Of a stretch of 64,000 nucleotides of DNA, positions 12,221 through 25,399 are shown in pieces. The notes beneath the pieces are model-generated. The model did no database searches and was not told the DNA's origin. It worked only from the letters and a program-made list of their open reading frames with translations. Position numbers and translations under genes: made by a program. How positions within the stretch are numbered: the stretch's first letter is position 1; every line of letters starts with the position of its first letter. Source of the DNA: Atkinsonella hypoxylon (lineage: Eukaryota > Ascomycota > Sordariomycetes > Hypocreales > Clavicipitaceae); NCBI GenBank assembly GCA_000729835.1, contig JFHB01000005.1, forward strand, positions 248,001 through 312,000, written 5' to 3'.

Positions 12221-12409
12221 AATTAGCTATCTAAGCGGTAATAACCCTATAGTAAGTACGTAGTAGGCTTACCTCTTTCCTAGATTCCTACTCCCTCTTC
12301 CTTCTTAACCTATTGTTCTATCCCTTAATAGGTTAGCAATTCTACTAGCGCTATCTACTAGTGCTATCTATTAGCGCTACCTATATATATACTCTACATT
12401 AGCGTTGTA

Positions 12410-13789
12410 ATGTCTTCTAAGAATATTACAGCAGCTAATAGAGCCTCTATACTAGTGTTAAAGGCAAAAGGGGAATATATACTAGTTATTACTGCTAAGC
12501 TTAGTATAGATCTATAGACTATTAATTAGATATTTATAAAAGCTATTATATAAGGGTTTAATTATACTATATAACCCCTTTATATTAATATAAGCTAGGT
12601 TACTAATGCTCTTTATATTAGAAAACTTACTCTTTATTAGAAGCTAAGCTTTTAATTTAAGCTAGTTAAAAAGGTTACTAAAGACTATTATAGAAGAGAA
12701 AAGACTACTACTAACCTTACTAAAGAGCTTAAGAAGAAAGGAATTAAGGTTTCTATATTAATAGTTTTATAAACCTTAAAGCTTTTAGAGTACTTAAAAA
12801 TAAAGCTAATAAGAAAGATAGGCTTAATAGCTTAAATAAAGAAAGCTAGGCTAGAATTCTACTTAGCTTATTGTTATTAAACTCTTAAGAACTAAAAGGA
12901 TATAATTTAAACTAATAAGACTTTAATACTTCTAATATATTAAAGAGAAAGGTATTATATATAGTAGAAGTCTAATAAGGCCTTTATTTAAAGCTATATT
13001 TATAAGCGCTAGAAGTTAGTAATAGAATTTATATTTTAGGGGTCTTTTTTATATAAGTAAAAGGGTCTTTATTATTATTAGAAGCTAAAGACTATTATAA
13101 AGAAGAGAAAAGCTAATAAGGTTCTTAAGGAATTAAATAAAGAGCTTAAACCTAAATATAAGTATTTATAGAAGCTTTTTAATAGAATAAACTAACTAAG
13201 TTTTTATAATAAGCCTAGCTAGAAGCTAAAGTAGAAGTAGATAAAGAAAATAAAGAAGCTAAAGAGAGAAGTAAAGAAGAAAAAAAAAAGTAAAATAAAG
13301 GGATTAATTAGTTTTAATATTAAAAGAAGATCTTAAAGGCTAAGCTACTTTTATTTATAAAGGAATATTAAAAGAAGAGGCTAAATATAATTATATAGAA
13401 AGATAAAGCCTCTCTTTATAGTTATTATTTTTAATAGATAGTTTATAATACTTAAGGGGTTTAGAAGATACTATAGCTAAAGAACTTACTTAATTTAAAC
13501 GCTATTAAGCCTACTTAGTAGTATTTAAAGAGAATAATAATAAAAAAAGGAGGTTTAAGGAATAGAAAGAAAGCTATTAAGGCTTAGGAGAAGGCTTAGG
13601 AAGAGTTGCTGTAAAAATAGATATAAGCTTAGATTAAAAGAATCCCTTATTATATTAAGGAAATAATTCGCTTAAAGGGAGATAATAACTATTGCGAGGG
13701 TTGTTAAGGCTGCTCTAACGGTTAGAAGGTTTGTATAAGGCCCTTAAATTCGTTAAATTTAGAAGAGGAAGAGGATGTAGAAGAGGAAG
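12410..13789 (+). pseudogene. RIP-inactivated Tc1/mariner (DDE) transposase
   Basis: One reading frame from the ATG at 12410 to the CopA junction (~460 codons) follows the fungal Tc1/mariner transposase plan, if TAG/TAA are read as former Gln/Trp: an N-terminal helix-turn-helix (starting MSSKNITAANRASIL), a helix-rich DNA-binding part, a DDE domain, and a tail with the RIPYYIKEIIRLKG block. The expected TDE motif reads TNK and the expected PDLNAIEP reads LNLNAIKP, so catalytic acids have become Asn/Lys. Both are G-to-A changes expected from RIP. No frameshift was seen. It cannot be functional. Confidence 0.8.
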
Positions 13790-14492
13790 TATTGAAAATA
13801 ATAGGGATTACAGGACTAGATATCTAAGAGGGTAGTAGTCTCTTAGATTTAGCACCTGTAATTGCTCCTAGCAATTATTACGTAGTAGAAGCAGCAGCAG
13901 CCTAAATTAAGCTGTAGTGTATAGTACTAAATTACGTAGAGGCAATAGATAACTGTAATAGTAGTATCTTTATATTAAGAGCGCTGTAATAAACAGTAAG
14001 GGTAGGATCTTAAATCTTTTTAGTCCCTTATAGACCCTTTAACTATATTAGTAGGCTATAGTTGCTAAAAGGGGCTTATAGGCTACTTTATAATTTCCGC
14101 AAAAAGATTTACTATATAAAAACAAAAAAATTAACTTACAGCTATACAAACGAGAAACCTATATATACAATTTAATAAATTCCACTAATAGTAAATAACC
14201 CTTATAAGCAACTCTATCTAACAATTATACTATTAAATAGCCCTAATTCTTAGCTTTTAAATAATATACTTCTTAAATTTCTACTATTACTAGTTATAGA
14301 GAAAAACGCTGTTAAAGCTAACTATAGGTTAGGCAACTTTGCCTTAGTTAAATCTAGATGTTTTACATCTAGTAACAGCGATATCTCTACTAAAAATTAA
14401 CGTAATATAACCAAAAAAGGGTCACGTAATAGAGCAACTAGTAGGCAACTAGTAAGCATAAAAATAGACTACAGGGTAGCTTATTTTTAACA
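13790..14492 (-). repeat. CopA copy 1 3' LTR
   Basis: 703 bp. It matches the LTRs at 15229, 39551 and 56653 in reverse orientation and begins (as rc) TGTTAAAAATAAGC. The polypurine tract is adjacent inside the element (rc of CTCCCTCT, 14493-14500). Confidence 0.92.
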
Positions 14493-14699
14493 CTCCCTCT
14501 AGAAATATAAGAAGTAACTAGTTCTACAAGCAACTTAGCTCCTTTAAAGGATATCTAAGTAAGAATTAACTAACGAAATACAGTACTAATAATATAACTA
14601 ATAACATAACTAATTCCAGCAATTCCAGGGTAGTTATAGTTGAATATAACTAGTTATTATTAATTGTTTTTGTTGTTTTCGATTTTTAACTGTTTTTCG

Positions 14700-17600
14700 T
14701 TGCTTTTCGATTTTTTAAGTGTTTTTGTTGCTTTTATAAGCTAGCTAGAAAGCTCTAGTAACTTAATAAATTGTTAATGCTTTTAGATAGCAAGAGGCTT
14801 AGTTAGGCTATCTGCTAGCATCTAATTCGTATTAATATAACTAACCTTAGCTATACCTTTACGAATCTTTTCCCTAATGTAGTTAAACTTCAAAAGGGTG
14901 TGCTTAGTCTTACTATACAACGTTAGGTTATAAGCAGTAACTATAGCGCCTTAATTATTACACCTAATAGGAATAGGAGGGGTTAAAGGCAGCTTTATCT
15001 CCTTAAAAAGGCTGTAGAGCCACTCTAATTCCCTAATAGCTTCAGATAATACATTAGATTCTGCTTCTAAAGTGGAAAGAGCAATAGTACTAGCTTTCTT
15101 CGATTTCCAGCTAATAGGTCCACTAGCTAGCTTATATAGATAAGTATAGGTTGATTTAGAAGAGACTTTATTACTAGCAAAATCGCTATTGCAATAACTA
15201 AGGAGGGTCTTAAGTACTTCTTTACAACTGTTAAAAATAAGCTACCCTGTATAGCCTATTTTTTATGCTTGCTAGTTGCCTGTTAGTTGCTCTATCACGT
15301 GACCCTAACTAGGTCTTGTTACGTTGATTTTTAGTAGAGATATCGCTGTTACTAGATGCAAAACATCTAGAATCGACTAAGGCAAAGTTGCCTAACCTAT
15401 AGTCAACTTTAACTGCGATTTTCTCTACAACTAGCAATGGTAGAAATTTAAGAAGTATACTATTCGAAAGCTAAGAATTAGGGCTATCTAATAGTATAAT
15501 TGTTGGATAGGGTTGCTTATAAGGGTTGCTTGTTATTAGTGGAATTTGTTAAATTGTACACATAGGCTTCTCGTTTGTATAGCTGTAAGTCGATTTTTTT
15601 GTTTTTATATAGTAAATCTTTTTGCGGAAATTATAAAGTAGCCTATAAGCCCCTTCTAGCGACCACAGCCCGCCGATATAGTTAGAGAGTCTATAAGGGA
15701 CTAGAAAGATTTAAGATTCTACTCTTACTTGTTCGTTACAGCGCTCTTAATATAAGATACTACTATTATTATAGTTATCTACTGCCTCTACGTGATCTAT
15801 ACTATACACTACAGCTTGATTTAGGCCGCTGCTGCTTCCACTACGTAATAATTGCTAGGAGCAATTATAGGTGCTAAATATAAGAGACCACTACCCTCTT
15901 CTATCTAGTCCTGTAATCCCTATTATTTTCAATAACAACTAATAGAACTATTAGAAGCTTTAGAGGAAGACCCTATAGGGTGTAGACTAGAACGCTTATA
16001 AATAATAGTAAAGCTTCTAGTACCACTTAAGTACCTTAGGAGGTGCTTAGAGGCGTTTAGGTGCTCTATATAGAGCTTAGCTAGAAAGGTTAATAGCCAC
16101 TGAACGGAAAAAGCAATATTAGCCCTAGTTAGCAACATTAGGTACATTATAGTGCCTATTATACTCTAATAAAGCTTATAATCGAATTTTAAGAGGAGTT
16201 TTGTAACTAGTTGCTTTAGAATTCCCGGCTGTATAGGGATAGAAGCCAGCTTAGCATCTAGCATATTGAATCTTTCTAGGGCTTTAAGGATGTATTAAGA
16301 TTAATGGATTTTAATAGACCTTTTAGACCTATTATAGGTAATTTAAACGCCTAGGAAGAATTCTGCTAGTCCTCTATCTTCTATTAAATAAGCTTAATTT
16401 AGTAGCTTTTTAAGCTTATTAATATATCGTAAATTAGGCCTAATTAGAAGACAGTCATCTATATAAGTAGCAATATACGTAGATGTAGCTGGGTTATAAA
16501 AGACTACTAGGTCTAATATAAGAGGTTTAAATCTATGCTTTTAAAGTAATTCTGTTAGAATTTGCTGCTATTCTCTAGGACTTTACTTTAGACTATAGAG
16601 GGATTTTTCTAGCTTAATTACTTACTCTTTAAAGGGCTTGTAATTACAGCTTTTTAGTAGCTTAGCTACTAATAGCAATACTTGCTCTGCAAATTCAATA
16701 AATCTATCTAGGATTTCTATATAAATAGCTTCTTTTAGCTTGCTATTTAAAAACGCTCCTATAAAATCGATTTGCTTAACTTCTTAGTTATTAAAAGCTG
16801 CAAGAGCTAATAATATACGCTAGCTAGAAGGAATACTAGTTACAGTAAAGGTCTCTAGATAGTCTTAACCTTCTATTTGCATAAATCCCTTAGCAATAAG
16901 GCAGGCCTTATATTTAATAGGATAATTTTCTTTATCCTTTTTAAGCCTATAAATAAGCCTATTCTTTAGAACTCTTTAGCCCTTAGGTACTTAGTCTTTC
17001 CCTATAAATTTAAAGGTTCTAGCAGCTAATAGCTGCTTAAATTCGCTATAGGTAGCTTCTATCTAATGCTGCTTAGCAGAGCTTTTTAGGGCTTGCTTCT
17101 ACGTATTAGGAAGTTTATTCTTATTACTATTAGAAGTAATAGCTGCTTTAGTCCTTACCTTAAAGCATAGATCCTTAATTAAGGAAAATATATCTCTATC
17201 TAAATCTATAGCATTAGCATTAATAGATTTAGCTTCAGCTTCTATAGGTTCTATATTAGCCTAAGGGGCTTCTATAGATATAGGGGCTTTAGGGGCCTCT
17301 ACAGCTTCTATAGGGTTGCTTAGTAGAAGAGCTTAATCTACAGGTTCTAGTGGATAATTTAGCACATCTAGATAACTAGGATAAGGATACTTAGGAGTAT
17401 AATTATCCACTAATTTATCGATTTCTCCCTCTAAAGGATTATTCACTATAGAACTAATAGAAACCTTAGGGATGCCCTAAGAAATAGGGCCTATTTCTTC
17501 TATAATTTTAACGAAGCTAGTCTTAATAACAGCTCGTTTAGAGAGGATATATATTAAATATACATTAGAACCTAGTGTAGCTAAAAGTCTACTAGGAATA

Positions 17601-19740
17601 GTTCTTTTAGCTAGCTTCTGCAACCTAGATCTCTGTTCTAATAGAATTAAAACTTCGCAATAGGAGCCTATAGCTCTAATTTTAGAAAAATTAAGCTTAT
17701 AGGTCTTAGAAGGCTCTAAATTAGCTAGATATAGCTGTTTAGGACTTAGTAGTTTAGTACTATTTGCAGTAGTATTAACTAAATCCACTATAGCAGAAAG
17801 GATATAAGACTATAGATATAAAGGTAATTGTAACTACTGTAGAGTAGTACGCAAACGGTTTAGAAGTACCCTTATAGCTCTCTCTATTAGCCTATTCTGT
17901 TTATAAATATAGAGGCAAGAGGTGCTAAAGCAAATACCCTTAGAAGATAGCTAAGCTTACAACCTAGTATTAATTTCTATACTACTATTAAAGTAAAGGT
18001 GTTTAGGGTAGCAGTTATACTAGTTCTTTAATTCCTTAAAGAAGCCTTTAATATAGCTATAGAGAGTAGAACCCTCTTTATTAGCTAGATTAAAAGACTA
18101 CTTATATTGTAATTTTCTATTAATTAGAAAAAGAACTAGAGGCCTTTTATTGTACAGTATAGGCTCTATTTTAACGGTATCTCCCTCTATAATATCTAAA
18201 CATCTAGAGGGGTTAGGAATAGCACGCTTGCTAGGTCTTTTAACAGCTTTAGCTTAATTGTAAGCTAGGCAGTTAAAATCCTTTTCCTTAATTTTTAAAA
18301 AATTAGGGATTCCTTTAGTAATAGAAGCAGTCTTCTTTAGTAAAGGGAGTTCTATATACTCTAATCTAACGTGCTAAGTAGCAGCTAATTCTAAGAGCTT
18401 CTTATAGGAAGAAGAAGCAGTAGGATTTATACTACTAGAATTATTATTAAAGCTAGCTTCCTGTTGCTCTCTATCTTGCTAGATCTCTTAAGAACTACAG
18501 GCCTTATTTAAGGGATCTAGACAGCTATTTCCTCTAATATCTAGCAACTTAGGATTTAGACCTTCTAAATCCCTATTATTAGAAGGAATCTAACTAGGAG
18601 CCCGTTTAGGAACTAGAGCTAATAGCTCTATAGCATTATTATTAGTATTATCTTCTTCTTCTTTAAAATTAGATAATTCCTCAATTTAGCTATATTCCTT
18701 AGGATTAAAACTAGGCTGTTAAGGGATTTAAACCTCTATAGGATAACTAGCATTATAACCGCTATTATAACTATTGCTAGTAAATCCTATATAAGAGAGA
18801 TTTGCGTGGTTTTTACATACTCTAGGGGTCTCTTGCCCCTTAAGCTATAAGAAGAAACTATACTTTTTAGGATTTAGAAGCCTACAGCAGCTTCTATCAG
18901 CTAGAAATAGCTAATTTCTAAGGAGAGTGCTCCCTGTTAAATAGTGCTTTAGACTACTTATTAGGTTGGTATTTAAACCTAGGCAATATAGAGCATCCTT
19001 TAGAGCTAAAGGCCTATATTTAGCTAGATTTATACTAATTAGTACCTAGAATACAGCAGTTCCTTGTTCTTTAGGAAAAATAGAACCTCCTCTAGTAGCA
19101 ATAGGCGCAGTTTTACCCTTTTTTATAGGCTTAAAAGTCCTAAAAAATGCCTTATTGTTAACTATATAACAGGTAGAACCTATATTATATAGTAAGGAGT
19201 TTTTAATTATTCTATTAGAATAGTTAAAAGAAGGGGTATTATTACTAGTAGTACTAGTATTACTAGTAGTGGATTCTGTATCTAAATCGTAAGAATTATT
19301 ATTACTAGAACTGCTAGATTCACTATTAGAATCTATAGTATCCTAGTTGCTAGTAGATAGGTTATAACAACCTATAGCAAAAGCAGCTTCTCCATCCTTA
19401 TTCCTAGAATTTTTATTACTTCTTCTTTAGCCCTTCTACTTCTTCTTATTCTTAGAGGCTTTATCTTAATCTTTTTCTTTAGAGGCATTAGAATTATTAG
19501 AATTAGAATCGGAATTCTTCTTCTAATTAGGAGGATTCTTTCCTTAATTAGCCTTATTATTAGAACTATTAGAATTAGAAGCTTTATAACTAAGAGCCTT
19601 AGATATAGAGGAGCTTTTATCTCTTTATTCTTCTAATAAATCAGCTATAAGGAACTGTAAATTTAGCATTTTTACAGATAGACCTTGTGCTCTAGCAGCT
19701 CTAATAGAATATCGCTGCCTTTCAGCCTAGCTAGGGAAGG
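14700..19740 (-). pseudogene. CopA copy 1 gag-pol polyprotein, RIP-damaged and interrupted
   Basis: Reverse-strand remnants of a Copia polyprotein, recognised by alignment with copy 2. The RT C-terminal piece is at 15929-16147, the integrase-to-RT linker at 17477-17788, and the gag end near 19,640-19,740. It carries many TAG/TAA codons where copy 2 has Gln/Trp or fewer stops. The RNase H region is split by the solo LTR at 15229-15934, and the 5' part is lost beyond the GypA insertion at 19741. Confidence 0.85.
15229..15934 (+). repeat. CopA solo LTR inside CopA copy 1
   Basis: A 706-bp LTR, orientation opposite to its host, flanked by a perfect 5-bp duplication ACAAC (15224-15228 and 15935-15939). 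The uninterrupted sequence at about 55,886-55,925 in CopA copy 2 shows the empty site. No internal sequence is attached, so this is a solo LTR left by LTR-LTR recombination. It is less RIP-mutated than the flanking host element. Confidence 0.93.
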
Positions 19741-19983
19741 TGTTACGGGATAATCCTACAGACCCGCAGGTCACTAGTGCACGTAACCGCAATTATGTAT
19801 AAGTAGTTAGAAGCAACACTTAAGTAGTTAGATTGAACAATTAACAATTATTTACTAGAACACTATTACTAGATGCTCCTTACAGAAGCTCTTATAACTC
19901 CTCTTACAATTTATTATATAACCTATTAAATTTAACAACCTATTATTACTTCTAATAAACCTATATTAAATTCTACTGTAATA
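19741..19983 (+). repeat. GypA copy c 5' LTR
   Basis: 243 bp, reverse complement of the LTRs at 39019, 41878 and 51584. It starts TGTTACGGGATAATCC. Its outer half is nearly unmutated, whereas its inner end is RIP-converted (CTGTAATA instead of CCGTAACA). Confidence 0.92.
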
Positions 19984-20039
19984 AGTAGTAGTAATTGCTT
20001 CTAATTATTACTAACTCTTCTTAAGCTTAAAAAGCTAAA

Positions 20040-22135
20040 ATTATAATATTTAAGATAAAGTAACTTTAGAAGGAACTTAATAGAAGAAATTATATTCCTT
20101 TTACTAATAAAGAACTTAAAACTATATACTAATTCTATAAATTTTACTGCTAAAATCTAGATTTTTAGATTTAAAAAAAAAGATCTTATACCTTAAGAAA
20201 AAAGAAGCTTACTACTTTATTTTACTTACTATAAATTTATTAATAAATAGCTTAAATTATATAACTAACTTAAGCTAATAAAGCTACCTTTTTACTAGAA
20301 TACTATTAATACTTCTATAGTATAGTAGGTATAAAGATAGGTTAATAGAATTATTAATAAGGCTAAATCTACTAAACTCCTTATAGATTTACTAACAGTA
20401 ATACTAAAAGGAAAAGCTAAAACTAGATTATCTAGATCTAATAGCTTAAAAGGCACTATCTATAAAGCTAGTGCTAGTTCTACCTAGAATATTAAAGAAA
20501 AGTAAGTATAAAGATCTAGATTTACACTACTTACTAAAGACCTAGATCTATTAAATATACCTTAAACTACTAAAAAAGACTTATTAATTAAAGAACTAAC
20601 TAAAATCTTACTACTTTTATAGGCTTACTAAAGGTTTTATACCTTTAAGCTAAAGTATAAAGTAAAGAAAGCAGTAAAGCTACTTAAAAAAGAGAACTTT
20701 TTACTAAAATAGTTTATAGATTTTTCTATAGAAATTAGTAAGTAAATTAGTAGAATTAGGGAAGAATTAATTAATAAAATTAGTAAATTATAGAGAGAAT
20801 TAAATAATAAAATTACTACTCTTTAAGTAAAGTAATAATACTTAGCTTAAAAGATAAAGACTATACTTAAGACTTAAAATAAATACAATAGATAATACTA
20901 TACCTAATAAGGCTTTTAGCTTAAGAATTATAGATAAAGAGCTTTTAATTCTTACTTACTCTTAAAAGATAACTAAAACTAGAAGTAAGGTTAAAAGTAA
21001 CTCTTAGGTAAAGGAAACTATATAATATAGAGATACTTTAAATACCTTAGTACTTTTCTAAAAGAATAGAAGTTACTATAATTTCTAAAGAATCTATTAA
21101 AGTAATATAATAATAGTAAGGCTAAGAAGAGCTAAGATATTAAAAAAGACTAAGATTAAGTATTTAGTAACTTTAAATATTAATATATAAATTAATAAGC
21201 ACTATACTATATTAAAAACAATAATCTCTAGCTAAATCTAGTAGATAAAAGGCTAAATCTATATTAAAAACAGAATAACTAAAGTAATATATAGTTTTAA
21301 ACCCTTAAGGAATAAATAGATTCTATATAGAAGATTACTAATATTAGTTACTTTAAACCCTTTAATAATAGAAGTATCTATAAGCTAATTTTATATAAAG
21401 GAAAGTATACTATTTTCTATAATATAGAGCTATAGATTTAAGCTATTAAAGACTACTATAGCTATAGTGCAATTAACGCCTAAGAAGCTATTTATATTAA
21501 GCTTTAAACTCTCTTTAAAGAGAATATATTAATATAGTATAAGTAGTATCTAGATTACTATAAAAAAACAGCTATTTTTAGCAGCTTAAACTCTATTTAT
21601 ACTGCTATTAATAAAGAATTTAGTATATAGATCTAGAATACAATAATATAGCTAGATTTAGCTAAGTTTATAGAGTAAAATATAATTAAAGAAAAATTAT
21701 TTAGGGAATTTACCTTTAGAGTATTCTAATATACCTATATAAATAGTAAAACTACTAATCTTTAGCTTCTTTTAAGACTTTATTATAAGCTATACTTAGG
21801 ATTATAATAGCTATACTTAATTTTAATAGTAAAAGACCTAAGATCTATATATATTACTATAGTAGATAATAAGGTTAAAGATCTATAAAAATACCTAAAG
21901 GATCTAGAAAAATAATAAAAATTAAGAGACTATAAGAAAGGTACTAATGCTTACTATACTTAAAGTAAATTTAATAGTAAGAACTCTAAAAATAATAAAG
22001 CAGCCTAAAGTAACTAAGCTAACTAAAATAAAAGTAATAGTTAATTTTAGTTTTAACCTCTATTCTATAAAAATTACTAGAATAATTATACTTAATATCT
22101 ACTATAAAACTAAAGGAATTAGCTACTAAAAGAGT
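20040..22135 (+). pseudogene. GypA copy c gag-like region, RIP-damaged
   Basis: One long frame reads through ~700 codons if TAG/TAA are taken as Gln/Trp. From about 20,670 it contains a strongly heptad-like stretch (LLKKENFLLKQFIDFSIEIS and the following ~50 residues), typical of a coiled-coil gag N-terminal part. It ends with an Asn/Gln-rich, low-complexity tail. The same frame occurs on the minus strand of copy a (about 49,430-51,530). Assignment to gag rests on its position between the 5' LTR and protease/RT. Confidence 0.65.
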
Positions 22136-22266
22136 AGTAACCTTAGCCTTAATAGAACTAGGATTTAGAGGCTAGCTAAAATTATTAGCTAGAGCTACAG
22201 TATTTTTAGTAGCTTTAACGTTTTTAATAATAGAGCTTATTATAGAATAATAAGGAATATACCTAT

Positions 22267-25072
22267 TTTGTCGACTTAAAACCAAACCCCCAAATGACCA
22301 TGCAGCCTACGCTAAAGCAGGTAACAATATAGCGCACGTTAAGATTGAAGAGGATCGGCAGAGAGCGAGATATTTAACGGTATATACTATTAAACAATAG
22401 CAGGCAAGAAGATTAAATAGTTAGAAAAGGTAGAAATAAAATATTAATTACAGCTTAGAAGATATATATATATAAAAGGAGCTAAATATGCTAAAGAGTT
22501 AGAGAAAGTGTTACTAGCAGTAAAGTAATATCTCTTAAGCGTTAAGTGTTATAAATTAAAGTAGGCTAAAAGATATTAATTAATTAAAAGAGTAAAAGCC
22601 TAAAAAGAGTTAGCAGAAGCTGCTTACGCGCTTCTTTATTTTACTATCTATATATCTAGGAGATACGCACTTTTATAGAGAAAAATCTATATATAGTATC
22701 CCTTATAAAGCTAATATAAGAGCGTAAGGGGGTAACTCTACCGCAATATAATACCTCTCTAGTTATAAATAAGCTTATAAAGTAAGACTTATAAGTAACT
22801 TAACCCTCTAGCTAATTCCCTTAATCCTAAAGTCCTAATTCTTTTATCTTCTATAATAGCTTTAGCGTCTTTAGTATATATAGTAGTGTCCCTCTTACTA
22901 GTAATAGCGTTCTTATAGCTAGGCGCTTTCCTTTACAATAAGCAACTCTTTCTTAGTAATTTACACTTTATTTAGTTACCCTAAATATAATTAAATAGTG
23001 TCTTTTATTTGCCTTAATTATCTCTTGCTAAGCGCTAGAATAGAAGAGAGCTAGTAGTATAACACTAAGGTTTATATTAGTAACAGAATTATAGGCTATT
23101 ATAGGTTGTTTAGTAATATATCTTTAAGCTAATGCTTCTATTTAATCCTTTATAGTGTAGTATCCTCTAGCTCTAAGCGCTTATTTTACTACCCTTATAA
23201 TCTCTTTATCCCTTTACCTAAATTTCTACTTCTACGCTAACAGCCTTATAAAACATAAAGATAGTAGCTAATGCTTTAAGTTCTATAATTGTTGCAGAAG
23301 CTAGTTCTTACTATAAGATTCTATTTAATCTTTTTGCGTAAGATTTTACAGTATACTAGAAATTCTAGTAGAAACCTCTAAATTATTTAGTAGTAGTAAT
23401 AATAAAGAGCTTTAAAATTAGTTGTAAGCTATAGCAGCACCTTAAACGTTATAATTAAAGACTTCTTTTGTATAAAAGGGAGTAGCTTATAATATATAAG
23501 AGCCTAGCTAGGCTTACTTATTTACGTTAGAAGATATAAACGCTATTCCCTTACTGTTATTGCTGCTTTAATAGTTCTATTATAGATAATAGAATTACTA
23601 TTAAACTAAACAGCAGCAACAAACTAATTCTCCTAAAGTTATATAAGTATTTATCTATTAATCTCTATTAACTATTTAATTACTTAATTATAATTACTTA
23701 AGGTAAATTTCTAGGCATTAAGCTCTTTTAGAACAGGAATTCTACTACTAGTTGTTTATAAGTAATATCTTAAGATAAAACGCTTTATAGTATCTTCTTA
23801 GAGGTAGCTAAGGTTAAAGCCTATAGTCTTAGCTTTTTTAATAACTATATACCTATTTATAAAACTAAGCTTATTTACTACTATTATGCGCAAGACTATT
23901 ATAACCCTATTAGTACCTTTACAGTAGTTATAAGACTAATTAATAGAGTTATTAATTATAACCTAGTTGTAAAGGTGCAGTTTAAATTCATTCCCTAATA
24001 TTTAGGTAATTCTATAGTTGCTATATTAAGTGTAAAGTATATTATATAAGCTGTTGCTAATAAGATTAATTAGAAGATACTTAACTAAACAATAAAGCGT
24101 CTATATTAAGAAGGATAAATAGGTATATCTACATTCCTAGTTGCTCTTCTGCTTATAATATAGTACTAAAATTGCCTAGAATAGGTATAGATACTAAAGG
24201 AGCTATAAAGTTTATACCTAACTATAGACTGCAGCTTTAAACCTTTTAATTCTGCCTTTAGGTTCTATATTAAAGTAATAATAGTATCCTTTTAAGCAAT
24301 TAAAGATAAAATAAGTTTAGTAGTTATTAAAGAAAAGAAAGCTAGCAATAAGTCTTTACCTACTTATTTTATTGTGTAAGGCAGAAGGGTTATAGCTTAT
24401 ATTATAACAGTAAGAAATAAGTTAAAATCTATCTTTAATTCTATATACCTTTTAACCTATAAGTCTTATAATCTTGCTTTAGTCTATCTCTTCTATATTA
24501 ATTATAAAAGACTCCTTAAAGATAACTGCTGTACGCTTAATCCTATAAGTAATAATTCTTGCTATAGCAGTAAGCTAGAATTAATCTAACTATCTGCAAT
24601 AAGTCTCTTGCTTAAAGGACTTTATTAAAAAGCTATAAATATTATTAAGATAATTAAACTAGATTACTAAACTCTAGCTAGGCTACATTAACTCTATAAG
24701 CCTAAAGTTATCTAAATTGTAATTCTAATAAAGTAGTAGGCTAAAAGGAGGCTACTTAAAACGTTACTAAAAGAGAGGCAGCTAGCGCTTATAGAGCTTC
24801 TTAAGAGGTAAATCCACTTAATCTTGCTCTTTTATGCAAAAGAAATTGCTAACTAGCTTATAGACTTACACTATAATGTAGTACATTAGTAGGTTCCTTA
24901 ACGTCCTAAAGTAATGCATTTGTCTCTTATATATAACTCTAAAGCTAGTCTTAGAAATAGGTTTCTAGTATTTATCTTCTATTTTAGCAGTAGAGATTAA
25001 ATAGCTTTTAAAAAATTAAAGGTAAAAAAGAGCTTAGGTAGGTGCTTATAATAAAAATATTATAAGAATAAA
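22267..25072 (-). other. Unclassified inserted block, probably a truncated mobile element
   Basis: This block interrupts GypA copy c (host sequence stops at ACCTAT, 22261-22266) and ends at the CopB LTR at 25073. I find no likeness to GypA, CopA, CopB or the LINE. The first ~105 bp (22270-22375) are GC-rich with intact CpA sites, and the rest is RIP-saturated. On the minus strand one phase can be read from 25,072 leftward for many hundred codons with only TAG/TAA interruptions. I checked 25,072-24,481 codon by codon (~10% stops), a weak coding signal. No domain is recognised. It could be a DNA transposon or a captured gene. Confidence 0.45.
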
Positions 25073-25387
25073 TGTCGATAGACCAAGGGTCTAATTTATA
25101 CTCCTTCGAGTCGGTCCTATGACCAGTTCACTAGTGCACTAGTATTTACATCAAAGAGGTTCAAATTCGGTTATTTAGGAGTTATATCTAACTAGCAAAA
25201 GAGGCTACATTATATACCCCGTTAGATGCCTTATATGCCTTAGGCATAGTATTGTGTTAAGGGGGAATTAAGGGGTATTAGCGACCTTAATGTAAGTAGG
25301 GACTAGTGTGTAGATATAACTAATCAGCAGTTATATCTACCTATATAGGTGCTAGAATTGCACAATAGAGTTATAATAATTCTAACA
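25073..25387 (-). repeat. CopB 3' LTR (left)
   Basis: 315 bp, reverse orientation, ending (plus strand) TTCTAACA. Its outer half (25073 to about 25,230) keeps CpA and CpG sites, and its inner half is RIP-converted relative to the LTRs at 31069 and 62762. Confidence 0.9.
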
Positions 25388-25399
25388 CTAGCAGTCTCT

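Larger units (their letters stand above)
12117..13789 (+). mobile_element. Tc1/mariner-type DNA transposon, left part only
   Basis: The element begins at about 12114-12118, where normal intergenic DNA stops at a TA. Its right half is cut off by the CopA insertion at 13790, and the right end is not in the window. The first ~110 bp, including a 30-bp imperfect tandem repeat (12161-12190 and 12191-12220), keeps a normal GC level, while everything after is RIP-damaged. The exact terminal inverted repeat could not be proved because the other end is missing. Confidence 0.75.
13790..19740 (-). mobile_element. CopA copy 1: Ty1/Copia retrotransposon, 3' portion, reverse strand
   Basis: Inserted in the Tc1-like transposase (left flank GGAAG, 13785-13789). 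In element orientation it has its 3' LTR (14492-13790), polypurine tract, RNase H, reverse transcriptase, integrase, protease and the end of gag, then is cut by GypA copy c at 19741. A solo LTR (15229-15934) interrupts its RNase H region. Its sequence is the reverse complement of CopA copy 2 (51,832-56,652) with many more TpA changes. Its 5' LTR would lie to the right of the window. Confidence 0.9.

Noticed and set aside
17477..17788. 103-codon frame, and its near-identical twin at 54052-54363
   Set aside because: Not separate genes: both are the same integrase-to-RT piece of the CopA polyprotein, open only because few RIP stops fall there.
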